A stretch of 64,000 nt of DNA from assembly GCA_031547885.1 (NCBI GenBank), contig JAVBRO010000024.1:1-64000 (forward strand), written 5' to 3'. The DNA comes from UBA940 sp031547885 (GTDB lineage: Bacteria > Bacteroidota > Bacteroidia > Bacteroidales > Rikenellaceae). Each line of letters opens with the position of its first letter. The stretch's first letter is position 1. Below are positions 34,659 through 43,588 of this stretch, one piece after another. Both the position numbers and the translations under genes were made by a program. The notes below the pieces were generated by a model, which was not told where the DNA came from, searched no databases, and saw nothing but the letters and a program-made list of their open reading frames with translations.

Positions 34659-35414
34659 CTAAAAACTTATCAACAACCCGGTTCCGGGAGCGGTGGATGC
34701 GGATGTTTCGAGGGTCACGCTGCCGTCCGTACCGACCGTGAAAATACCGTTCGCACCGTTCACGTCGATATAGTAGCGGCCCGGTGCGGGCAGCAGTTTC
34801 AGAGGTTCGTCGGTCATCAGTTCCCCACTCTCCCCGACCAAAGCCATTATAATATAGGGATGCCCCAGAAGGCGCCCGGCCAGGCGCATATTCCCTTCCG
34901 AGACGGCTTTACGGATATTCGTCGAACTGATCTTCTCGGCACCGTCGCTGAACTTCGGCGCTTCGAATATGCGAAAACCGTATTTGTTTTCCAGTTCGTG
35001 CAGGGTCGCGGCGTTCCCCTCTTTATTGTGCCCGAAATGGTGATTATACCCGGCGACCAGCTCTTTAGCACCGAGTCGGCCGACGATGAAATCGCGGATA
35101 AAATCTTCGGGGGAGAGGCGGCTCACAGTGTTATCGAACGGCATCGCTACGAGATAGTCGATACCTTCTTCTTCTAACAGGAACGCTTTCTCGTTAAGCG
35201 AAGTAAGCAGCCTTACTTCATCTGCCGATTTAAGTACGTTGCGGGGATGCTCGGTGAATGTAACAACGACCGTTTCGCATCCCGAAAGCGAGGCTCTCTC
35301 CCGCATTATATCGAGCAGATATTTATGTCCGCGGTGGACTCCGTCGAACGACCCGACCGTCACGACCGGATTCCGGAAAACCGGCAGCGAATTCATCTCT
35401 GTCAGCACCTTCAT
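34659..35414 (-). CDS. RibF-like FAD synthetase domain, no kinase domain
   Basis: A 251-residue protein matching the adenylyltransferase half of RibF: VTVGSFDGVHRGHKYLL (ATP-binding GxFDGxHxGH), VVTFTEHPRNVL, LVAGYNHHFGHNKEGN and SSTNIRKAVSEGNMRLAGRLLGHPY. In bifunctional RibF a riboflavin kinase domain of about 120 residues follows; here only about 60 residues remain, with no GxPTANI-type motif. So it probably makes FAD from FMN, with FMN supplied by another kinase, or it is a C-terminally reduced variant. The stop is followed by normal promoter DNA, with no kinase remnant visible. It sits 5 bases from rex. Confidence 0.85.
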   Translation of the reverse strand: MKVLTEMNSLPVFRNPVVTVGSFDGVHRGHKYLLDIMRERASLSGCETVVVTFTEHPRNVLKSADEVRLLTSLNEKAFLLEEEGIDYLVAMPFDNTVSRLSPEDFIRDFIVGRLGAKELVAGYNHHFGHNKEGNAATLHELENKYGFRIFEAPKFSDGAEKISSTNIRKAVSEGNMRLAGRLLGHPYIIMALVGESGELMTDEPLKLLPAPGRYYIDVNGANGIFTVGTDGSVTLETSASTAPGTGLLISF

Positions 35415-35419
35415 TCCCG

Positions 35420-36067
35420 TCAGATTATATTGGTTTCTTCGCTCACCTCGCCTTCCTTTACAAAATAGGCAACCTTTTCGAGCAGTGTCGTGATGTCATA
35501 ATTCTCGACAACTATCCCGCGCGGAAAATTCAGCGGCCGCGAAGTGAAGTTCAGAACCCCCTTGATGCCGGCGTTTATGATGGGCAGAACGAGGTCCGAG
35601 GCGACTTCAGTGGGCGACGAAAGCACCACCATATTGATATCCTTGTCTTCGACGATCTCCTCGAAATCGTCCATATGGTAGCACATGATCCCGTCGATGA
35701 TCTTTCCTGCCTTTTTTTCGTCGATGTCGAACGCGGCGATTATTTTGAGCTTCAGCCCTTTGCCGTTGAAATACTTGGTAATCGCCTGTCCCAGGTGCCC
35801 CATGCCTATAATAGCGATATTCATCGGTTCCTCGCTGTCGAGTATCGACGAAATGAATTCGACCAGCACCTTCACGTCGTAGCCTTTCTTGGTGTCGCTC
35901 GAAAAGCCTATAAGCATCAGGTCGCGGCGCACCTGCACAGCCGTTATGCCGTGCATTCCGGCCAGCACATGCGAAAATATGTGGGTGATTCCCTGGTCGA
36001 GGCAGTCGAGAAGACTCCGGCGGTATTCGCTCAGGCGCTCTACGGTTTTTTCGGGTATGTTGTTCAT
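35420..36067 (-). CDS. rex: redox-sensing transcriptional repressor Rex
   Basis: A 215-residue NADH/NAD+-responsive repressor. N-terminal winged helix about 1-80 (TVERLSEYRRSLLDCL...ITAVQVRRDLMLIGF), then a Rossmann fold with IAIIGMGHLGQAI, AAFDIDEKKAGKIIDGIMCYHMDDFEEIV, VVLSSPTEVASDLV and NFTSRPLNFPRGIVVENYDIT. Rex normally represses fermentation and respiration genes when NAD+ is high. It lies between the GIN-domain lipoprotein and the RibF-like gene, 9 and 5 bases away, so the three are probably cotranscribed; a flavin gene beside a redox sensor is sensible. Confidence 0.95.
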   Translation of the reverse strand: MNNIPEKTVERLSEYRRSLLDCLDQGITHIFSHVLAGMHGITAVQVRRDLMLIGFSSDTKKGYDVKVLVEFISSILDSEEPMNIAIIGMGHLGQAITKYFNGKGLKLKIIAAFDIDEKKAGKIIDGIMCYHMDDFEEIVEDKDINMVVLSSPTEVASDLVLPIINAGIKGVLNFTSRPLNFPRGIVVENYDITTLLEKVAYFVKEGEVSEETNII

Positions 36068-36076
36068 GTTCCGGTG

Positions 36077-36910
36077 TTAGTCGGCTTTCTTGAGCGAACC
36101 GCCGCTCGAAACGTCGTGCGGGGTCAGGCGCGGTTCTCCCTTATATTTCACGGAAGCTCCGCTCGATACGCTGACGCCGAGTTCTTCCGTTGCCGTTATT
36201 TTTACCGATCCTGCGCTGCTCGCGTCCACGTCGGCTTTTTTGCAGACGAAGCCATATCCGTTGAAATCGGCGGCGCTGCCTGCTTCGACCTTACAGTAAT
36301 CGGCCGTCCCTTCTATGTCGCAATTGGCCGCACTGCCGAAATCGGCGTAGCATTCGCGGGTGGTGATCGCACCCGTAAATTTGGCCGCGCTGCCGCCCGA
36401 AATTTTGCATGTTCCGCAAACTCCGGTTATGTCGCATTTGGCTGCACTGCTCACATCTACAGAAAGTTCATCTGCATTGATATCAAGCATTATTTTAGCT
36501 GCCGAGGAGCTTTCGACAGAGAGCGATTTAGTTTCTATCCGGACGTCGGATTTGAGTATGGCCGCAGAACTCGCCTCGAGTCTGGTTATCGAACCGCTGA
36601 CCGGGATGGTCACCACCGTCTCCACTCTGGAGTTTACCGATACCTGCGGATCATATTTTACCCTGACCTTTCCGTTTTTTTCGGTGATCGAAACGTAATC
36701 CATCACCATTTCGTCGGCCGTGATGGTACCCACGCCGTTTTCCGATTCGATAAGCTGTACGGTGATCCCGCTGGAAACCGACAGTTCGGTGTAATTCGTA
36801 CTGATGTCAAATTCGCCGTGGGCGGCTTTCCCGCTCCCTTTTATTACAGAAGATCCGATGCATGATACCGCAATGGCGGCCAGCAACGCGCCAAATAGAA
36901 TTTTTTTCAT
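36077..36910 (-). CDS. GIN-domain (DUF2807) lipoprotein
   Basis: A 277-residue lipoprotein (AVSC, Cys17). The mature part is a right-handed beta-helix of GIN (DUF2807) type: repeated turns with alternating Ser/Ala-rich corners, such as LEASSAAILKSDV, LSVESSSAAKIML, LSVDVSSAAKCDI, CKISGGSAAKFTG, CYADFGSAANCDI, CKVEAGSAADFNG and ADVDASSAGSVKI. Common in Bacteroidetes, probably adhesive or structural; no enzymatic role known. First gene before rex, with a -7 box at 36933-36940. Confidence 0.9.
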   Translation of the reverse strand: MKKILFGALLAAIAVSCIGSSVIKGSGKAAHGEFDISTNYTELSVSSGITVQLIESENGVGTITADEMVMDYVSITEKNGKVRVKYDPQVSVNSRVETVVTIPVSGSITRLEASSAAILKSDVRIETKSLSVESSSAAKIMLDINADELSVDVSSAAKCDITGVCGTCKISGGSAAKFTGAITTRECYADFGSAANCDIEGTADYCKVEAGSAADFNGYGFVCKKADVDASSAGSVKITATEELGVSVSSGASVKYKGEPRLTPHDVSSGGSLKKAD

Positions 36911-36932
36911 AGTTGATATGATTTTCGATTAA

Positions 36933-36940
36933 CAAAGATA
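36933..36940 (-). promoter_or_regulatory. housekeeping -7 box of the GIN-rex operon
   Basis: TATCTTTG on the minus strand, 23 bases before the ATG at 36910, with a TTCG at the -33 position (36961-36964). Confidence 0.5.
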
Positions 36941-37014
36941 TGATTTTTACGATATAATAACGAATTTCCCCTTTATAATATAACACCGGCATTTCGTTTA
37001 TCCATGTGAATAGT

Positions 37015-37022
37015 TACCTTTG
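37015..37022 (+). promoter_or_regulatory. housekeeping -7 box of the HAD phosphatase gene
   Basis: TACCTTTG, 24 bases before the ATG at 37046; a TTTC lies 18 bases upstream at 36993-36996. Confidence 0.5.
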
Positions 37023-37045
37023 CATCTTCACAAAACGAACGGGAG

Positions 37046-37711
37046 ATGCTTAAGGGGGTTATATTCGATATGGACGGAGTACTGGTCGACAATATGACGG
37101 TACACATGGATGCTTTTACAGAGATCGCGCGGCGCTACGGTGTCGATCTGGATATCGAAGCGACACTCGGAATGGCCGGCAAGGGCAACGACGAGATATT
37201 CGAAGCGCTTTTTCCTGCAGAAATAGTCAAAAAGGTAGGCCCGCAGACCCTCGGTGTGGAGAAAGAGGCGATCTACCGCGAAATATATGCCCCGAAACTC
37301 GCGCCGGTTCCCGGCCTGATCGAATTCCTCGCCGCACTTAAATCCGCCGGGATCAAAATAGCCGTCGGGACCTCGGCCCCGCAAGCAAATATGGATTTTG
37401 TTTTCGACGGCCTGGGTATCCGCCAATATTTCGATGTGATAGTCAATGCCGACATGGTAACTCGGTGCAAACCCGATCCCGAGATCTACCAGGTCGCTGT
37501 CGCGAAGCTCGGTCTGCAGCCTGACGAATGCCTTGTTTTCGAGGATGCGCCGGCTGGTATCCAAGCGGCCCGTGCGGCAGGAATAAAGGTCGTTACCTTA
37601 ACCACTACTTTAAGTAAATCAATACTTGAGCAAACGCATGGTGTTGCAATGATTATCAGCGATTTTACTAAATTTAAAATCTATGAGGGAGAGTTGATAT
37701 TTGGAAACTAA
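37046..37711 (+). CDS. HAD hydrolase, beta-phosphoglucomutase-like
   Basis: A 221-residue HAD superfamily subfamily-IA protein. Motif I is DMDGVLVDN (nucleophile Asp8, acid/base Asp10), followed by the helical cap (HMDAFTEIARRYGVDLDIEA...), motif II VGTSAP, motif III Lys in RCKPDPEIYQVAV, and motif IV VFEDAPAGIQAARAAG. The layout is that of beta-phosphoglucomutase and related sugar-phosphate phosphatases; GMAGKGNDEIFEAL in the cap fits phosphatases as well, so the substrate is left open. Single gene with its own promoter. Confidence 0.88.
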   Translation: MLKGVIFDMDGVLVDNMTVHMDAFTEIARRYGVDLDIEATLGMAGKGNDEIFEALFPAEIVKKVGPQTLGVEKEAIYREIYAPKLAPVPGLIEFLAALKSAGIKIAVGTSAPQANMDFVFDGLGIRQYFDVIVNADMVTRCKPDPEIYQVAVAKLGLQPDECLVFEDAPAGIQAARAAGIKVVTLTTTLSKSILEQTHGVAMIISDFTKFKIYEGELIFGN

Positions 37712-37721
37712 ATCATTCCAA

Positions 37722-37751
37722 ATTCGTAATCTTTAATTCGTAATTCGTAAT
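37722..37751. repeat. short direct repeats ATTCGTAAT
   Basis: Three copies of ATTCGTAAT (37722, 37736, 37743) between convergent genes. This is probably neutral low-complexity spacer; the last copy reaches the stop of the Omp85 gene. Confidence 0.6.
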
Positions 37752-40114
37752 TAAAAAGGATACCCCACCCCGAAATTCAGAGCGGTATTTTTCCACTTGA
37801 AATCATGTATCCACCGCTCGCCGAAAGGCCGGTTGGGACTGAAAAGTTGTATCCCCCAGTCCAGCCGCAGGACGACGAAACGCAGGTCGACGCGGGCGCC
37901 CAAGCCGGTATTAAATCCGAGCTGTTTGTAAAATTCCTTGAAGTAAAATACCGCCGTGTCGGGATATTCGTCGGGTTTCGAACGCATGAACCATATGTTC
38001 CCGGCATCGAAGAACATGGCGCCGCGCAGGATGTTCCAGACGGGGAAACGCAGTTCCAGGTTCATTTCGAGTTTTACATCACCCATCTGAGCCGGATAAT
38101 CCTGCTGTTCATATAGCTGCGTGCCTGGACCGAGGGTTCTGACGGCCCATCCGCGCATGCTGTTGACGCCGCCCGCAAAGAAGAGTTTGTCGAACGGCGG
38201 CGAAGTCGAATTGCCGTATGAATAGATGGCGCCACCCTGCAAACGATATGCGAGAGCCGTTTTTTCGCCCAGCACGATCTTCTGGCTGAAACTCATATCC
38301 CCGCGGACATATTGCGAAAACTGTATTCCGAAAGCATTGTAATACCCCGCGGCAGTGGGATGTGAAAACCAGTGCGCAAGTCCACTGAGCAGGTTTCCCG
38401 TGGTTTCGGCGTTCACCCTGAGGACTACCGCACCGGCATTCAGGTCGCGCGGCTGGTTGTTGAAGACGTACGACGCGGATATCCCTGCGATCAACTGGTC
38501 GGCGTAACTGGCCACCAGGTAGGGATTGTTCAACTGCCGCGCGAAATCGGGGCTCATATACCCCATATTCACCACGTTTATATCCAGCGGGCGTATAGAT
38601 ATGTTCTCAAAACGGCGTATGCCCCATGTATAGCCCCAGTTGAGTCCGAAAAGCGCGCGGCTGTAGTAGATTCGGTCCTGCCAGTTCGCCGAAAGCGCAA
38701 GTTTCGACGAAGGGTTTTTTGCACGGTTGTATTTGTCTATGTTCCAGAAAAAGATGAACCTCGGAAATGTGAACGAAATGCCCCCTCCCAGCTCGTAGGA
38801 CAGTTTCCGCGTGCTGGATTTGAGAAACTCGAACCCCGCTGTGAACGAAGCGTCGAACAGTTCGGCCCCGCGGAACAGGTTGCGGTTCTGGTAGCCGAGC
38901 GTCCCCCGAAGCCCGTAGAAACTGGACGTGGTGCTTCCTTCGACGTCGACCCGGAAACTCTGGCGCAGCGCCGGAACGCACCGGATGTCGCAGTTAAGAT
39001 AGTTTTCCGATGTGGTTTCAGTGCGTCCTTCCCCTGCATCGTCGCTTCCCCCTACGAAGGTCACCTGGCTTTCGCCGGCATCGGCCTCGACAGGGTCGAA
39101 CAGGATGCTGACACTGCGGAACGCCCCCAGCCGCATCAACTCGCTTGATGTCGTCGAAACGCGCTCGGCCGAATAGAGGGAGTTGGAACCGAACTTTATG
39201 GAGCGCTGCAATATCTTGGGCCTGATCCTAAGTTTTTCGCCGTGGTAAACGATGTTAAGTCCGCGCGAACGGATCGTATCAGGCGTAACATTTGTTACAC
39301 TTTCCGCCAACGGATTGTAGTCCGGATACACGTATATATCTTTGAGGCGGTATATCTTGTTGTTGACGTACAGCGGTGTCCCGTCTTCGCGGTAGCTGTC
39401 GAGCTGGCGGTGCACGATCATCTTCAGGTCGATCAGGTAGTCGCCCCTCGGCCAGTATTCATAAGTGATATTGCTCACGCCGAATCCGTAATACCCGCGG
39501 TTGCGCAGGATCGACGTTATCCGTTCGCGCTCGGCGGTCATCACGCCGATATCGAATATGTCGCCGACGTGCAGCAGCGTTTCGGTGCTATCCTGCATGA
39601 CGATATCCTCGAGGAATTTATCTCTGAAATCGTATTTTATCGACGCTATGCGCGAAGGGGCGCCCTGATGCACGCCGTACGCGGCTTTGATCTTGCGGTT
39701 GCGGATGGTGTCGACCGAGTACCACGCCTCGCCCTCGAAAAAGCCGCGCGAAGCCATATAGGTCTCGAAATATTCCACCGACCGTTGGGTTTTGTCCGGA
39801 TCCCATATCGCGGGTTCCTCGCCCGCCCGACGCAGGAAACGGTGCCAGCCGTTGTTCTTCTCGGGTTTGGCCTGGGAGTACATCCAGGCGTATAAATTCG
39901 TGCCGAGGAAGCGCCTGTTCGGCGACTGCTGCACGTAGCGATCCAACTCGCCTGCTGTGATGCGCTCTTTCCGGGGCGCGTCTTTGTCAGTTTCGATCAC
40001 ATTGCGCTTCAACAGATAGCTGCCCTCGGGAATATGGCGCGTGACGCTGCACGACGACAGCGCCGCGCCTGCCAGAGCGGCCATCAGCAGAAGTATCAGT
40101 CGCCTGTGATTCAT
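37751..40114 (-). CDS. BamA/TamA-family Omp85 lipoprotein (TamL-like)
   Basis: A 787-residue outer-membrane protein of the Omp85 family with a lipoprotein signal (LSSC, Cys22), as in the TamL branch of Bacteroidetes. POTRA-like repeats cover about 30-350 (SYLLKRNVIETD..., KYDFRDKFLEDIV...GDIFDIGVMTAERERITSILRNRGYYGF, IYRLKDIYVYPDYN). The C-terminal barrel includes the family signature region FFAGGVNSMRGWAVRTLGPG and ends in NFGVGYPF, with a terminal Phe. Probably takes part in membrane-protein or lipid transport at the outer membrane. Convergent with the HAD gene. Confidence 0.92.
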   Translation of the reverse strand: MNHRRLILLLMAALAGAALSSCSVTRHIPEGSYLLKRNVIETDKDAPRKERITAGELDRYVQQSPNRRFLGTNLYAWMYSQAKPEKNNGWHRFLRRAGEEPAIWDPDKTQRSVEYFETYMASRGFFEGEAWYSVDTIRNRKIKAAYGVHQGAPSRIASIKYDFRDKFLEDIVMQDSTETLLHVGDIFDIGVMTAERERITSILRNRGYYGFGVSNITYEYWPRGDYLIDLKMIVHRQLDSYREDGTPLYVNNKIYRLKDIYVYPDYNPLAESVTNVTPDTIRSRGLNIVYHGEKLRIRPKILQRSIKFGSNSLYSAERVSTTSSELMRLGAFRSVSILFDPVEADAGESQVTFVGGSDDAGEGRTETTSENYLNCDIRCVPALRQSFRVDVEGSTTSSFYGLRGTLGYQNRNLFRGAELFDASFTAGFEFLKSSTRKLSYELGGGISFTFPRFIFFWNIDKYNRAKNPSSKLALSANWQDRIYYSRALFGLNWGYTWGIRRFENISIRPLDINVVNMGYMSPDFARQLNNPYLVASYADQLIAGISASYVFNNQPRDLNAGAVVLRVNAETTGNLLSGLAHWFSHPTAAGYYNAFGIQFSQYVRGDMSFSQKIVLGEKTALAYRLQGGAIYSYGNSTSPPFDKLFFAGGVNSMRGWAVRTLGPGTQLYEQQDYPAQMGDVKLEMNLELRFPVWNILRGAMFFDAGNIWFMRSKPDEYPDTAVFYFKEFYKQLGFNTGLGARVDLRFVVLRLDWGIQLFSPNRPFGERWIHDFKWKNTALNFGVGYPF

Positions 40115-40226
40115 TGAGTTTGCAGCGATGAGATTATTTATCAGTTACCTTCCTCGCAAGACGCCTTCACCAGCCTGTGGCTGACGGTCGGCGCTCGGTC
40201 GGTGATTATTTTGCTTCGCAAAACAA
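40115..40226. other. intergenic region with palindromes
   Basis: Contains CAGCC-TGT-GGCTG and an outer TCACC...GGTGA pair at about 40168-40207, plus ATTTTG-CTTCG-CAAAAC near 40206-40223. The latter could be a short terminator for the nitroreductase gene. No gene is seen. Confidence 0.35.
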
Positions 40227-40979
40227 TTAATTGAAAAAGCCTTTCCGGACAAGTTCGTCGAAATAGACTTTCGAGAAAGCGCGGTTATCTTCCCCTTTAT
40301 AACGCCGTTCGGTAAAAATTCGTGCGAGGTTCGGAAGATTATTAATTTCCAAAAGCCCGGCGGTCTCTTCCGAGGCTTCCCTTTCGGCCCAAAACGTCTC
40401 TATTTCGGCATCAGACGGATCGTGGTAGATATTCTCGTGGACGACAGCCTCGAGCGGAAGGCGGTCTGTAAGAGGAATTTCCTCTGCCGGATAACCCGCT
40501 ACGACCGTCATGACAGGGATCACACCCTCGGGAATTTGGAGTATCTCCGATATCTTCGGCGCCGTGTAGAAGGTCGTGCCCAGATAGCATATCCCCAATC
40601 CGTGAGCCTCGGCTTCCAGGGCGAGGTTTTCCGATGCAAGCAGTGCGTCGGACATAGCATTCAAAAACCACACGAAATTATCATATTCCGGTTTTGCGCC
40701 GCGAAGTTCGCACCACCGGCTGAAACGCCTCACGTCGGCGCAAAAAGTGAATACCGCCGGGGCCGACATGGCGGGCTGGTTGAAATGGCACGGCGCAAGC
40801 CGCTCGCGCAACTCCGGATCGGTCGTCACGATTATGCTGTATACCTGCATGTTGCCGGTGTTAGACGCCCTTGCCGCGGCTTCCAGTATTTGGCGCATCA
40901 CATCGGCGGGTATCGGATCAGGAAGGAATTTTCGGTGTGAACGGTGTCCGGCTATCTCTTTAATCATCTTGTCTGGCAT
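40227..40979 (-). CDS. NfsA/nitroreductase-family flavoprotein
   Basis: A 250-residue FMN-dependent NAD(P)H oxidoreductase, started at ATG 40979 (MPDKMIKEIAGHRSHRKF). Motifs of the NfsA-type nitroreductase fold: GHRSHRKF (FMN phosphate binding), AAARASNTGNMQVYSIIV, HFNQPAMSAPAVFTFCAD, AMSDALLASENLALEAEAHGLGICYLG and PEGVIPVMTVVAGYPAE. The C-terminal 60 residues contain aromatic and charged segments of the kind that cover the active site. Natural acceptor unknown. Confidence 0.9.
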   Translation of the reverse strand: MPDKMIKEIAGHRSHRKFLPDPIPADVMRQILEAAARASNTGNMQVYSIIVTTDPELRERLAPCHFNQPAMSAPAVFTFCADVRRFSRWCELRGAKPEYDNFVWFLNAMSDALLASENLALEAEAHGLGICYLGTTFYTAPKISEILQIPEGVIPVMTVVAGYPAEEIPLTDRLPLEAVVHENIYHDPSDAEIETFWAEREASEETAGLLEINNLPNLARIFTERRYKGEDNRAFSKVYFDELVRKGFFN

Positions 40980-41032
40980 ATTTACAATGGACAAAAATAG
41001 CAAGAATATCCTGATATTTTTTAGAAATTTTA

Positions 41033-41040
41033 TATATTTG
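41033..41040 (+). promoter_or_regulatory. housekeeping -7 box of dapF
   Basis: TATATTTG, 21 bases before the dapF ATG, in an AT-rich region with T-runs at the -33 position. Confidence 0.55.
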
Positions 41041-41060
41041 CAAGGATACTAAAACGACGC

Positions 41061-41879
41061 ATGGTCATCGGTTTTGCGAAATACGAAGGTACAGGCAATG
41101 ATTTCATAATCATCGACGCCCGCACGCTCGATTTCGAGTTCCCGCCGGAATTCGTAGCGGCCTTGTGCGACCGTCATTTCGGTATCGGGGCCGACGGCCT
41201 GATGCTGTTTGAAGTCGGCGCCGGCAAGGCCGATTTCGACATGCGCTACTTCAATTCCGACGGTTTCGAAGCCACAATGTGCGGCAACGGCGGACGCTGC
41301 ATAGCGCTGTTCGCCCACCATCAGGGTATCGGCGGCCGTGAAAAAGTATTCAGCGGGGCCGACGGGCTTCACCGCGCGAAAATATCCAGGGCCGACGACC
41401 TGCGCGGCACGGTCGAACTCCAGCTCAACCACACCGGAGAGGCGGAACAAAAGGAAGATTATTTTATTCTCAATACCGGTTCGCCGCATTATGTGAAGTT
41501 CGTGACCGGCATCGACGACGTCGACGTGGTCGGCGAAGGACGCGAGATACGCTACGATCCGGAATACGGCCCGAAAGGCGTGAATGTCAATTTCGTGGAG
41601 GTCACGGGCGAAGGCTCTTTCCGCCTGCGTACATACGAGCGCGGCGTGGAGGATGAAACGCAGGCCTGCGGTACGGGCGCCACGGCTGCGGCTATAGCCG
41701 TGCATCTTGCGAAACAACCATCCTGCAGCCGCTTTTCGATACAGGCGCAGGGCGGACAGTTGACTGTATCCTTCAATTCCGACGGCCGCGGCCTTTTCAC
41801 GGATGTGTGGCTGCGCGGCGGGGCGCGCAAAGTGTTCCACGGCAAATTCGAAACCGAAAATTTCATCGGATTACTGTAA
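41061..41879 (+). CDS. dapF: diaminopimelate epimerase
   Basis: A 272-residue enzyme interconverting LL- and meso-diaminopimelate for lysine and peptidoglycan. FAKYEGTGNDFIIID at the start, the two catalytic cysteines in EATMCGNGGR and ETQACGTGATA, plus YFNSDG, NTGSPHYVKF and NVNFVEV segments are all in place. It heads a plus-strand run of four genes (dapF, an acidic small protein, an alpha/beta hydrolase, rpiB). Confidence 0.97.
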   Translation: MVIGFAKYEGTGNDFIIIDARTLDFEFPPEFVAALCDRHFGIGADGLMLFEVGAGKADFDMRYFNSDGFEATMCGNGGRCIALFAHHQGIGGREKVFSGADGLHRAKISRADDLRGTVELQLNHTGEAEQKEDYFILNTGSPHYVKFVTGIDDVDVVGEGREIRYDPEYGPKGVNVNFVEVTGEGSFRLRTYERGVEDETQACGTGATAAAIAVHLAKQPSCSRFSIQAQGGQLTVSFNSDGRGLFTDVWLRGGARKVFHGKFETENFIGLL

Positions 41880-41934
41880 TCCCCCATCCCAACAGAAACC
41901 ATTTCCCAAGACAGCTTCCAATATTCCCTTTAAG

Positions 41935-42147
41935 ATGAAATCGCACACGGATTTTAAGTTAAAAGAGAGTGTAGTTGATCCTGACGATGCGATCAGGAAA
42001 CCGGCCAAACTTGATCCTGCCCGCAAAAGCGGCAAGGAACGTCATTCGCTCTACGACGGACTCGGCGACGATGAAGACGAAGAGCTTGATTATCACGCCA
42101 AGCGCGAGTCGGTGCTCGATTACTTCGACGACGGAGAAGAAGAGTGA
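41935..42147 (+). CDS. small acidic protein of unknown function
   Basis: A 70-residue ORF starting at ATG 41935, 55 bases after dapF. It has no signal peptide or membrane helix. The first half is Lys/Asp-mixed (SHTDFKLKESVVDPDDAIRK, PARKSGKERHSLYDG) and the second half very acidic (GDDEDEELDYHAK, DYFDDGEEE). Codon use looks like neighbouring genes and the frame is the only sensible one here. No family recognised; the acidic tail suggests a protein-interaction role. Confidence 0.6.
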   Translation: MKSHTDFKLKESVVDPDDAIRKPAKLDPARKSGKERHSLYDGLGDDEDEELDYHAKRESVLDYFDDGEEE

Positions 42148-42245
42148 TAATACCGGGCCGGGTGGAATGCCCCCTGTCCGTCCATAAATGTTTTTTGAAA
42201 ACCTGCCCCCTTATGGCGGACGGGTTTGTATTTTTTATTTTCAGG

Positions 42246-43058
42246 ATGGAAAAGTTCATAATTGCCGACGGATGCGCCATCCGTATCGGGGACACGCTGA
42301 AGGGCGATCGTGCGGTCGTGTTGCTGCACGGCTATCTCGAATCGCTGAATGTGTGGGACGGTTTCGCGGGGCTGATACAGCCTTACGTGCGCGTCATCGC
42401 CCCCGACCTTCCCGGACACGGCATTTCAGAGATCAAAGGCGATATCCATACGATGGATTTTCTTGCAGGGGTCGTGCATGGAGCGTTGGTTGAATTGGGC
42501 GTTGCAAAATGCACTATGGTAGGACATTCCATGGGAGGGTATGTCGCGTTGGCGTTAGCGGGAAAGTACCCGGAAATGCTCGATGGATTGGTGCTGTTCT
42601 CGTCCACCCCGAACCCCGATCCGCCCGAAAAACGCGAGGCACGCGAACGCGAAGTGCAGATCGTGCTGGGCGGAAAAAAGGAACTGCTCGCCAGGACTCT
42701 GCCCGGGAAAGGGTTCGCTGCTGAAAACCGCACGAAATTTGCAGACGATATAGAGGATCTCGCCGAACAGGTGATGCTGACCGAGGACGATGGCGTTGTG
42801 GCTCTGCTGCGGGGGATGGAAGAGCGCAAGGATATGAACGAAATGCTCCATAGCCTGAAAGCGCCTCAATTATTTATTTTGGGACGCAAGGATGAATACA
42901 TTACGCAGGAAACAGCCGACGCTATGGTAAAGAACCATCCGCAGGCAAGTGTGGTCTGGCTGGAGAATTCGGGACATATGGGATTCGTCGAAGAGCCCCT
43001 GAAGTCAGCTGAAGCGTTGCTTGATTTTATGAAAATTAACTATAAGAAAGATAATTGA
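42246..43058 (+). CDS. alpha/beta-hydrolase
   Basis: A 270-residue alpha/beta-hydrolase fold enzyme from ATG 42246 (MEKFIIADGCAIRIGDT); an in-frame start at 42144 would add 34 residues through a T-rich spacer. Oxyanion-hole motif LLHGYLES, nucleophile elbow VGHSMGGYVALAL (Ser in GHSMGG), acid Asp in FILGRKDEYI and His in NSGHMGFVEEP give a full catalytic triad. Similar to serine esterases and C-C hydrolases such as MenH; the substrate cannot be told from sequence. It ends 8 bases before rpiB. Confidence 0.9.
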   Translation: MEKFIIADGCAIRIGDTLKGDRAVVLLHGYLESLNVWDGFAGLIQPYVRVIAPDLPGHGISEIKGDIHTMDFLAGVVHGALVELGVAKCTMVGHSMGGYVALALAGKYPEMLDGLVLFSSTPNPDPPEKREAREREVQIVLGGKKELLARTLPGKGFAAENRTKFADDIEDLAEQVMLTEDDGVVALLRGMEERKDMNEMLHSLKAPQLFILGRKDEYITQETADAMVKNHPQASVVWLENSGHMGFVEEPLKSAEALLDFMKINYKKDN

Positions 43059-43066
43059 TTATAAAA

Positions 43067-43519
43067 ATGAAAAAAATTGGAATCGCCGCGGACCATGCCG
43101 GCTTTGAACTGAAAGAGTACCTCGTCGGATATCTCACCTCGCTCGGATATGAAGTATTCGATTTCGGATGCTATTCGGAAGAGCCGTGCGACTACCCCGA
43201 CGTCGGACATCCGCTCGGAGAAAGCATCTCGAAAGGGGAACTTGAGCGCGGCATCTCGGTCTGCGGATCGGGCGTCGGCATCAATATAGTCGTCAACAAA
43301 CACTACGGGGTGCGCGGCGCACTGTGCTGGGAGCCGGAAATCGCAGAACTCAGCCGCCGCCACAACAACGCCAACGTGATGAGCCTGCCAGGGCGTTTCA
43401 TGGACAACGCTACGGCTGAAAAATGCGTAAAGATCTTCCTCGAAACCGAATTCGAAGGCGGCCGCCACCAGAAACGCATCGACAAAATCGAAGTCGGAAC
43501 GCCGACGGCGATTAGATGA
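43067..43519 (+). CDS. rpiB: ribose-5-phosphate isomerase B
   Basis: A 150-residue sugar-phosphate isomerase of the pentose phosphate pathway, from ATG 43067 (MKKIGIAADHAGFELKEYL). RpiB/LacAB signature: AADHAGF, DFGCYSEEPCDYPD, CGSGVGINIVVNKHYGVRGALCWEPEIAELSRRHNNANVMSLPGRFM. The catalytic Cys is in SVCGSGVG. The C-terminus KRIDKIE matches the family end. Followed by a strong bidirectional terminator. Confidence 0.96.
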   Translation: MKKIGIAADHAGFELKEYLVGYLTSLGYEVFDFGCYSEEPCDYPDVGHPLGESISKGELERGISVCGSGVGINIVVNKHYGVRGALCWEPEIAELSRRHNNANVMSLPGRFMDNATAEKCVKIFLETEFEGGRHQKRIDKIEVGTPTAIR

Positions 43520-43588
43520 GGTTTCACATCAAAAGACTAAACCTTTAGGCACAGCGCGACCGTCATTGTCGTCTGCTTTAGCTGACGG

